Positions 25,156 to 31,591 of a stretch of DNA of 64,000 nucleotides are shown here, piece after piece. The notes below the pieces were generated by a model. That model was not told the DNA's origin. It searched no databases and saw nothing but the letters and a program-made list of their open reading frames with translations. The stretch is from Flavobacteriales bacterium (lineage in GTDB: Bacteria > Bacteroidota > Bacteroidia > Flavobacteriales_F > PHOS-HE28), in assembly GCA_016713875.1 (NCBI GenBank), contig JADJOI010000003.1, positions 3,162,001 through 3,226,000 of the forward strand. The letters run 5' to 3'. Both the position numbers and the translations under genes were made by a program. Numbering within the stretch: position 1 is the stretch's first letter; each line of letters opens with the position of its first letter.

Positions 25156-25745
25156 TGTTCACCGGCATCGTGGAGGAGGTGGGCCGGGTGCTGGCCATGC
25201 GGCCCGAGGGGGGCAACGTGCATTTCGACATCGCCGCGCGCATGACCCCCGAGCTGCGGGTGGACCAGAGCGTGGCGCACAACGGTGTCTGCCTCACCGT
25301 GGTGGCCCTTGTCGGCGACCGCTACAGCGTGACGGCCGTGAAGGAGACCTTGCAACGCACCACGCTTGGCGCCTTGCGCGTGGGCGATGGCGTGGACCTG
25401 GAGCGCAGCCTGCGCCTGGGCGATCGGCTGGACGGGCATCTGGTGCAGGGCCATGTGGATGCGGTGACGGCCTGCCTCGATGTGCGCGAGGAGGCGGGCA
25501 GCTGGCGCTTCACCTTCGCGTTGTCACCCGCGCACCGTCACTTGGTAGTGGCCAAGGGCAGCATCTGCCTCAACGGCGTCAGCCTCACGGTCGCGGAACT
25601 GCAACCCGACCGTTTCGCAGTGGCCATCATCCCCTACACCTACCACCACACGGTGTTCCACGCGCTGCGGCCCGGCGACGCGGTGAACGTGGAATTCGAT
25701 GTGCTGGGCAAGTACGTGGAGCGGATGATGGAGGATCGAGGATGA
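25155..25745 (+). CDS. ribE: Riboflavin synthase alpha subunit
   Basis: A 196-residue enzyme that dismutates two molecules of 6,7-dimethyl-8-ribityllumazine into riboflavin and a pyrimidine. It has the diagnostic N-terminus MFTGIVEEVG and two tandem lumazine-binding repeats, each with a typical block: NGVCLTV and GHLVQGHVD in the first, and GSICLNGVSLTV and IIPYTYHHTVF in the second. The length is normal. The ATG overlaps the stop of the upstream surface-protein gene by one base, an unusual partnership between cargo and vitamin synthesis. No FMN riboswitch is possible there, because the upstream DNA is coding. Confidence 0.95.
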   Translation: MFTGIVEEVGRVLAMRPEGGNVHFDIAARMTPELRVDQSVAHNGVCLTVVALVGDRYSVTAVKETLQRTTLGALRVGDGVDLERSLRLGDRLDGHLVQGHVDAVTACLDVREEAGSWRFTFALSPAHRHLVVAKGSICLNGVSLTVAELQPDRFAVAIIPYTYHHTVFHALRPGDAVNVEFDVLGKYVERMMEDRG

Positions 25746-26388
25746 TCGCGTGAACGCGCTCTTGCGCGTGGCTCGCTCCACGCCCCGAGAAGGGAGGGGC
25801 CTTGCCGCAATGAACTCCCCTCCTGCGCGTGGATCGCTCCACGCGCCGCACAAGGAGGGGCTGGGGGAGGCAGCAACTCAGGAACCCCCGGATCACATCG
25901 GAGCGAAACCTCCCCGTGCCCCTCCTTGTGCGGAGCAGCGAGTGTTCGCTGCTCAGGAGGGGGCTTGATCGCGTGAACTCCCCTCCTGTGCGTGGATCCC
26001 TCCACGCGCCGGGCAAGGAGGGGCTGGGGGAGGTGGCCGGAAGCTGGAGGCTAGCGTCTGGTGGCCTGTGGCCGGAAGCTGGAGGCCACGTCCACCGCTG
26101 CCGTCAGGTCGTCTCTTCGCTCAGCTTTCCTCTTTCAGCTTTCCCGATTCCTGTTCTCACCGCACCACAACAGCTCGCCTTTCGTCTCCAATCCGCAGGA
26201 CACTGCTACACCTGTTCCACCGATGTTGTACCGCACGATCGTCCTGTACGTGCGGTCCGCGGCCTGATCCACTCCGCCGATCAGGTCGGGGCCACCTGCT
26301 CCGTGGAGCAGCTTCATCCATCGGAGATCCTGTGCATGGGAGCACATGGTGAATAAGTCCATACCCGCCCACACCCGCCCGCGCAGCT
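25746..26388. repeat. Gene-free block with palindromic and direct repeats
   Basis: No credible gene in 643 nt. Two 60-nt direct repeat units lie at 25811-25870 and 25974-26033; they differ at about five positions, and each is itself an imperfect palindrome (CCCCTCCT ... AGGAGGGG with inner GCGTGG ... CCACGC). A degenerate third copy occupies about 25744-25800. A unit of inverted orientation lies at about 25911-25966, with the same CCCCTCCT/AGGAGGGG arms but a different core, GAGCAGCGA-gtg-TTCGCTGCTC. At 26033-26051 and 26068-26086 there is a perfect 19-nt direct repeat. From 26087 to 26388 I see nothing. Confidence 0.75.
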
Positions 26389-28341
26389 TCATCGCTTCAC
26401 GAGCACGGCCCGCAGTCCATCGGCCTCCACCACATAGAGCCCGGCGGCCAGGTCGGCCACGGGCAGGGCCACGCGCCGGTCGGCGATGGGGCGGGCGGCC
26501 CAGGCGCGCACCACGCGTCCGTGCAGGTCGGTGATGCGCACCTCGGCGGTGCCTTGGCGCGTGCCGCCCAGGTAGAGCAGGGCATCGCCGTTGGTGGGGT
26601 TGGGGTACAGCACGGCCCGGTCGTCCGTGTAGGCCAGCGAGGGCACACGCAGCACCAGGTTCTGGCCGCTGATCAGCCAGGTGTCGGGGTCCAGCAGGGC
26701 GCTGTCCGCCTGGAAGGGCAGCCAGAAGCTGAAGGCCTGGCCGCTGCTGCTGTGGTCCAGCACCAGCAGGCTGTCCTGCGTGATGTTCTTGAACCGGATG
26801 GGCACGGGCATCTCGAAGAAGTCCACGCTGGGGTGCGAGCTGCTCTGGTGCAGGAGCAGGTCCACCTGCCCGCTGGCATCCTGGGTCCATTCCACGGTGT
26901 AGGTGGGGTGGCCTTCGCCGGTGAACCAGTCGGCCATGAAGCCGTCGAGGTCCTTGCCGCTGGCGGCCTCCAGATGGGCCTGCAGATCGCTGGTGCGGGC
27001 GCTGCCATAGGCCAGGGCGGGGTCGTCGAGGTAGTTGCGGCAGCCGGCGAAAAAGGCGCTGTCGCCGCAGACCCAGCGCAGCATGTGCAGGAGCATGGCG
27101 CCCTTGCGGTAGGTGAGACGCGCACTGAACAGGCGGCCGATGTCGGTGGTGTCGCTCACGAACACGCTGCCATCGGGCAGGGCGGTGATGTCGTCCACCT
27201 GCGCGCGCGTCCAGCCGGGCCAGTAGCTCGGCGCGAGGGTCTCGTAGCACAGCCCGCTGAGGTAGGTGGCGAAGCCCTCGTTGAGCCAGAGGTCCTGCCA
27301 GCTTCCGCAGGTCACTTTGTCGCCGAACCACTGGTGGGCCAGTTCGTGCGCGGCCAGCTCGTAGCTCCAGCCACCCATGAAGGTCATGGTCTGGTGCTCC
27401 ATGCCGCCGCCCCAGCCGAACTGGGCGTGGCCGTACTGCTCATCGGCGAAGGGATAGGTGCCGAAGCGATCGCTGAAGAACGGCATCTGCTGGGCCACAT
27501 CCCCCGCCACCAGTTGCGCCATGAAGTCGTCCTGCGGGTACGCGTAGGTCCACATGGGCACGGTGTCATCCGGCAGGGTGATCTGGATCTGGCTCACCGC
27601 GTAGTCACAGGTGGCCGTGGCGATCAGGTAGTAGGCGATGGGGTGCCGATGACGCCAGTGGTGGGACCGGTGCGTTCCGCCGTTCACGTCGGTGACGGAA
27701 AGCAGCACGCCGTTGCTCACGCCCTCGTAGGCGGCCGGTACGGTGAGCCACACATCGATGGAGTCGATCTTGTCGTTGAGGTCCTGCTTGCACGGCCACC
27801 AGTCGCGGGCGCCGTAGGGCTCGCTCAGGGTCCACTGGGCGGTGTTGCCCTGCGGGGTGCCCACCGCGAAGGAGCCGAAGCCGCTGCCACTGGGTGCGCC
27901 GCTGTACACCACCGTCACGCTGTCCAAGGCTCCGGGGGCGAGGGTGGCGGGCAGGTCGATCAGCAGCGCACCGTCGGTGGTGTGCGTCCAGGTGAGCGGG
28001 TCGGCACCATGCAGCACCGCGCTCACGTGCAGTGCGCTGTCGGCGTCGAAGCGCAGGAGGCTCAGCGGGGCCGTAGCGGTGAAGTGGCTGCGCACCGTAC
28101 CGCTGATGAAGTTGACCGCGGGGTCGAGGGTCCACTCCAGGCGGTGGTAGTGCAGATCGTAGCCCCATGTGGGCGTGCCGCTGCGCAGGAGCTGTGCGAT
28201 CCCGTGGCGTTCACGCCAGGCCAGTTCGTCCACCACGGCCTTGTCCCAGGCCACTTGGGCCTGTGCGGAGCCGGTGCATGGGGACAGGAGGAGCGCGATG
28301 CACACCAGCGCTGGGGCATGGAACAAAGTGGTGGTGCGCAT
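26389..28341 (-). CDS. Secreted M1 family zinc aminopeptidase with T9SS type A domain
   Basis: A 649-residue secreted metallopeptidase. The signal peptide (to about residue 29, GSAQAQ) is followed by the M1 N-terminal beta domain. The gluzincin motif is HELAHQWFGDK with the third zinc ligand Glu in LNEGFATYLSG, and the GAMEN-like exopeptidase motif is GGGMEHQT (G-G-M-E-H here). The C-terminal 80 residues are a type A sorting domain (LYPNPTNGDALLYL, ITDLHGRVVRAW, GLYVVEADG, LVKR). It should trim peptides from their N-terminus at the cell surface. The start at 28341 is chosen for the signal peptide; a -7-like TACCTTTC only 5 nt upstream implies a nearly leaderless transcript or a start further in. 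Confidence 0.9.
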   Translation of the reverse strand: MRTTTLFHAPALVCIALLLSPCTGSAQAQVAWDKAVVDELAWRERHGIAQLLRSGTPTWGYDLHYHRLEWTLDPAVNFISGTVRSHFTATAPLSLLRFDADSALHVSAVLHGADPLTWTHTTDGALLIDLPATLAPGALDSVTVVYSGAPSGSGFGSFAVGTPQGNTAQWTLSEPYGARDWWPCKQDLNDKIDSIDVWLTVPAAYEGVSNGVLLSVTDVNGGTHRSHHWRHRHPIAYYLIATATCDYAVSQIQITLPDDTVPMWTYAYPQDDFMAQLVAGDVAQQMPFFSDRFGTYPFADEQYGHAQFGWGGGMEHQTMTFMGGWSYELAAHELAHQWFGDKVTCGSWQDLWLNEGFATYLSGLCYETLAPSYWPGWTRAQVDDITALPDGSVFVSDTTDIGRLFSARLTYRKGAMLLHMLRWVCGDSAFFAGCRNYLDDPALAYGSARTSDLQAHLEAASGKDLDGFMADWFTGEGHPTYTVEWTQDASGQVDLLLHQSSSHPSVDFFEMPVPIRFKNITQDSLLVLDHSSSGQAFSFWLPFQADSALLDPDTWLISGQNLVLRVPSLAYTDDRAVLYPNPTNGDALLYLGGTRQGTAEVRITDLHGRVVRAWAARPIADRRVALPVADLAAGLYVVEADGLRAVLVKR

Positions 28342-28345
28342 CCCC

Positions 28346-28353
28346 GAAAGGTA
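28346..28353 (-). promoter_or_regulatory. -7 promoter element very close to M1 peptidase start
   Basis: Minus-strand TACCTTTC, one mismatch to consensus, ending 5 nt before the ATG. Confidence 0.35.
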
Positions 28354-28364
28354 CGGCGGGGAAA

Positions 28365-28391
28365 TGTCCATGTGTCCATGTGCCCATGTGC
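28365..28391. repeat. Tandem octamer repeat
   Basis: TGTCCATG, TGTCCATG, TGCCCATG and a partial fourth unit in the gap between metF and the M1 peptidase promoter. Confidence 0.6.
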
Positions 28392-28436
28392 TCAGCCCGC
28401 AGGGCGGGACAAGTCGTGCCCATGCGGGGCAGCGGG

Positions 28437-29390
28437 TCAGCGGACGGCCTTCAGGATGGCGCGCACGGCCTCACTGCGGCCCATGGTGTAGAAGTGCAGG
28501 CAGGGCACGTTGCGGGCGGTGAGCTCCCGGGCCTGCTGGATGCCCCATTCGATGCCCACGCGCTTGACCTCCTCGTCGGTGCGGCACTTGGCCAGCTCGG
28601 TGCTGAAGGCCACGGGCAGGTCCAGGTGGAAGGTCTTCGGGATGAAGGCGATGTGCTTCCGGTTGGTGAGGGGCTTAAGGCCGGGGATGATGGGCACGGT
28701 GATGCCTTCCGCCCGGCAGCGGTCCACGAAGGCGAAGTACTTGGCGTTGTCGAAGAACATCTGGGTCACCAGGTACTCGGCGCCAGCGTCCACCTTCTGC
28801 TTCAGGTAGGCGATGTCGGTGTCCAGGTTGAGCGCTTCGGGGTGCTTCTCCGGATAGCAGGCCGCGCCGACGCACAGGTCGGTGGCCGCGGTCTCGGTCT
28901 CCTCTTCGTGCAGGTACTGACCGCGGTTCAGGGCGGCGATCTGGCGGATGAGGTCCACGGCATGGGCGTGCCCATCGCGCTCGGGCACGAAGTGGCCCTC
29001 GTTCTTCACCGCATCGCCGCGCAAGGCCAGCACGTTGCCGATGCCCAGGAAGTTGAGCTCGATGAGGGCGTCCTCGGTGTCCTCCTTGCTGAAGCCGCCA
29101 CAGATCAGGTGGGGCACCGTGTCCACGCTGTATTTGGCTTTGATCATGGCGCAGATGCCCACGGTGCCGGGGCGTTTGCGCAGGCGGATCTTCTGCAGTA
29201 GACCGTGGCCCATCTCCTTGTAGATCACCTCCTCACGGTGGTAGGTGACGTTGATGAAGCTGGGGCCGAACTCCATCAGCGGGTCGATGCCCTCGTAAAT
29301 GGAGCGGATGTCGCGGCCCTTGAGCGGCGGCAGGATCTCGAAGCTGAAGAGCGTGCCCGTGGCCTTGCGCAGGTGGTCGGTGACCTTCAT
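28437..29390 (-). CDS. metF: Methylenetetrahydrofolate reductase
   Basis: A 317-residue flavoenzyme that reduces 5,10-methylene-THF to 5-methyl-THF for methionine synthesis. Conserved segments of the TIM barrel include FEILPPLKG (with the catalytic Glu), FINVTYH, LALRGDAV, CVGAACYPEKHPEA, VTQMFFDNAKYF and PIIPGLKPL. The length is normal. No SAM riboswitch fold is visible in the 64 nt upstream, which hold only the terminator hairpin of the preceding gene and a -7 element. The gene stands alone. Confidence 0.95.
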   Translation of the reverse strand: MKVTDHLRKATGTLFSFEILPPLKGRDIRSIYEGIDPLMEFGPSFINVTYHREEVIYKEMGHGLLQKIRLRKRPGTVGICAMIKAKYSVDTVPHLICGGFSKEDTEDALIELNFLGIGNVLALRGDAVKNEGHFVPERDGHAHAVDLIRQIAALNRGQYLHEEETETAATDLCVGAACYPEKHPEALNLDTDIAYLKQKVDAGAEYLVTQMFFDNAKYFAFVDRCRAEGITVPIIPGLKPLTNRKHIAFIPKTFHLDLPVAFSTELAKCRTDEEVKRVGIEWGIQQARELTARNVPCLHFYTMGRSEAVRAILKAVR

Positions 29391-29399
29391 GGAGGGCGG

Positions 29400-29407
29400 C
29401 GAAGATA
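29400..29407 (-). promoter_or_regulatory. -7 promoter element before metF
   Basis: Minus-strand TATCTTCG, 9 nt before the metF ATG, implying a very short leader. Confidence 0.5.
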
Positions 29408-29410
29408 AAG

Positions 29411-29435
29411 GAACGCCCCGCGGGGCGGGGCGTTC
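29411..29435 (-). terminator. Hairpin terminator of the surface-protein operon
   Basis: Perfect 10-bp stem GAACGCCCCG / CGGGGCGTTC with a 5-nt loop, followed on the minus strand by CTTTATC. It lies 20 nt after the nidogen-domain gene and directly before the metF promoter. Confidence 0.75.
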
Positions 29436-29454
29436 GGCTCAAGGGGCGTGGCCC

Positions 29455-31575
29455 TCAGCGCAGGAGGGTCACATGCCCGGCGTACTCCTTGCCGTCGCTG
29501 CGGGTGAGCACGTAGTAGTAGGTGCCCTCGCTCACGTCCTTGGGTGACCACTGGTTGCGGTAGCTGGTGCTCTCGTATACCGTCTGGCCCCAGCGATTGA
29601 ACACCTTCAGGTCCGAGTTGGGGTAGTACTCCACCCCGGTGAACTCCAGGTTATCGTTGTCACCATCTCCGTTCGGGCTGAAGACGTTGGGCACGAAGAT
29701 CTCCGTGGGGATCACCGTGAACAGGTAGGTGATCGTGTCCGTGCACCCGTTCGCGGTGGTGACCAACAGCGTGATGGGATAGATGCCGGGCTCGTCGAAG
29801 GTGATACCGGCCGTGTTGCCGGTGCCGGTTCCCTGGCCACCGAGGTCCCACAGCCATTGCGTGATGGGATCCTGACTGGTGCTGCCATCGCTGAAGATCG
29901 CTGGTGTGCCCGGGAACACCGGGCCCGGAGGCGTGGCCACGATGCCGGCGTCAGGCACCGGGGCCGTCAGCACGTTCACCGGGGCCGAGGTGCCCTCGCA
30001 ACCGTCGGCGCTGGTCACCGTCACGGTGTAGGTGCCGGTGTTCACCGTGATGGTGGGGTCCTGCGAACCGGTGTTCCACTGATAGGTGGGGAAGGGCTGG
30101 GTGGTGCTCAGCACGGTGGGGTCATCGCCGCAGGAGAAGAGGTTGCCGGCGATCACCGGCTGGGGGCTTTGGCCCTCCACCACGGTGACGGTGTTGCTGC
30201 CGAAGGTGCAGTAGCCGGCGGTGACCTCGACGCTGTAGGTGCCCGGGCCCACCAGCACGCTGTTGCCGTCGAAGCCGTTGCTCCACGCATACGTGTCGTA
30301 GAGGGGGGGGATGGTGAGGACGACGCCCTGCCCGTTACAGGAGATCGTATCGCCACTGATCACCGGCGCGGGCAACGTGGTGAAGAACACGTCCACCACG
30401 ATGTCGATGGTGGTGGTGAGCGGCGGGGTGCCGTTGTCCGTGGCCGTGAAGGTGATGGTGTGGAAGCCGGCCTCCAAAGGCGTGGGGGTGAACTGCCCTT
30501 GCACGATCACCGAGTTGTTGCCGCTGGTGTTGAGCACTTCGGTGTAGCCCGAAAGCGTGGGTGCCGTCGAGCTGGCCACAGTGACCTGCCCTTGTTCCGG
30601 AGCGATGAAGTTCATCTCGATGTCCACCAGTTCGCCAGTGCACACACGCACCGTGTCGCACAGGAAGGTGCTGCTGGCGATGGGCGGGATGTTCTGGGTG
30701 CTCACCGCCGTGGTGAACACGAAGTTCTGGTCATCCAGCCAGTCCACACCATCGGGGCTGCCGAAGGGGCCGTCGTAGGTGATGCCGGGCTGGTCGAAGG
30801 TGCCGAACTGGATGTAGTCGATGGCGTTGCCGCGGTTGGCGCCCACCACGGCGGGGATGCCGCCGAAGCCGTTCACACCTTGGGAGGCGGCCCCGGTGGT
30901 CCACTGCATGTCCTTGTAGCAGAAGCTCACGTTCTTGCCCACGCCGATCACAGGATCGGTGCCATCGGTGATGATCAGCTGGAAGGTGTTCTGCTTGTCG
31001 GTCTGTGAGGCGAAATAGCCCACGGCCACCCAGTTCACATACAGGGCGGTGGGGGTCACCTTGTACAGGACCTGCCCCCCGTTGAGGCCCAGGCCGTCAT
31101 CGCCACGGGTGTCCACATCGGCCCAGAAGGGGGCCACCATGATGAACTCGTTGTTCGGGAAGGGCGAGGCGCTGAAGGTGAAGTACGGGTTCTGGAAGGA
31201 GATGTTCCCGTTGTTGTTGATGTACAGGGTGTTGTACAGGTCGCCGTAGAGGTTGAACTGGAAGGGGATGGTGATGGCGGCGGAGGACCCGTCGTCGTTC
31301 GGGGTCATCGCCAGCTGGTAGGTGCTGTCGGGCGCGATCCAGCAATTGCAATCGCCGTTCACTCCGCCCCCACCGCCCTTGGGACGGGCGGGCGGGGCCT
31401 TCGAGGCCTGCACGCGTGGGGTGATGGGCTGCTGCGTGGGCCGCACCAGCTCGAAGGTGGCAGGTAGTCGGCCTTCAGCCTTCAAGGCGTCGTACTCGGC
31501 CATGGTGAGCTTCACCTGGGCGCTCACGGTGAGGTGCAGCGCAAGTCCGGTCAGCAGAAGGGTCGTGTGTCGCAT
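29455..31575 (-). CDS. Nidogen-domain adhesin with T9SS type B sorting domain
   Basis: A 706-residue secreted protein. After the signal peptide (to about residue 19, TVSAQ) comes a Gly-rich linker and CNCWIAP, then a nidogen-like (NIDO) domain at about 65-280, with LYINNNGNISF, MVAPFWADVDTRG, YVNWVAVGYF, NVSFCYKDMQWTTG and FGTFDQPGITYDGPFG. Ig/PKD-like modules follow (for example WLWDLGGQGTGTGNTAGI). The last 90 residues are a type B sorting domain: VPNVFSPNGDGDNDNLEF, LKVFNRWGQTVYES, SEGTYYYVL. It is the last gene of the sigma factor operon (gap of 16 nt to the upstream adhesin gene) and is followed by a strong hairpin. Adhesion is inferred from the domain type. Confidence 0.88.
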   Translation of the reverse strand: MRHTTLLLTGLALHLTVSAQVKLTMAEYDALKAEGRLPATFELVRPTQQPITPRVQASKAPPARPKGGGGGVNGDCNCWIAPDSTYQLAMTPNDDGSSAAITIPFQFNLYGDLYNTLYINNNGNISFQNPYFTFSASPFPNNEFIMVAPFWADVDTRGDDGLGLNGGQVLYKVTPTALYVNWVAVGYFASQTDKQNTFQLIITDGTDPVIGVGKNVSFCYKDMQWTTGAASQGVNGFGGIPAVVGANRGNAIDYIQFGTFDQPGITYDGPFGSPDGVDWLDDQNFVFTTAVSTQNIPPIASSTFLCDTVRVCTGELVDIEMNFIAPEQGQVTVASSTAPTLSGYTEVLNTSGNNSVIVQGQFTPTPLEAGFHTITFTATDNGTPPLTTTIDIVVDVFFTTLPAPVISGDTISCNGQGVVLTIPPLYDTYAWSNGFDGNSVLVGPGTYSVEVTAGYCTFGSNTVTVVEGQSPQPVIAGNLFSCGDDPTVLSTTQPFPTYQWNTGSQDPTITVNTGTYTVTVTSADGCEGTSAPVNVLTAPVPDAGIVATPPGPVFPGTPAIFSDGSTSQDPITQWLWDLGGQGTGTGNTAGITFDEPGIYPITLLVTTANGCTDTITYLFTVIPTEIFVPNVFSPNGDGDNDNLEFTGVEYYPNSDLKVFNRWGQTVYESTSYRNQWSPKDVSEGTYYYVLTRSDGKEYAGHVTLLR

Positions 31576-31591
31576 TTGGATCGATCGGGCG

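Noticed and set aside
25744..26090. CRISPR array
   Set aside because: The repeats are few, differ in length and core, and the spacing is irregular; there are no cas genes.
29391..29454. Possible SAM riboswitch before metF
   Set aside because: The 64 nt hold only the terminator hairpin of the preceding operon and a -7 element next to the start codon, too short for a known SAM riboswitch.
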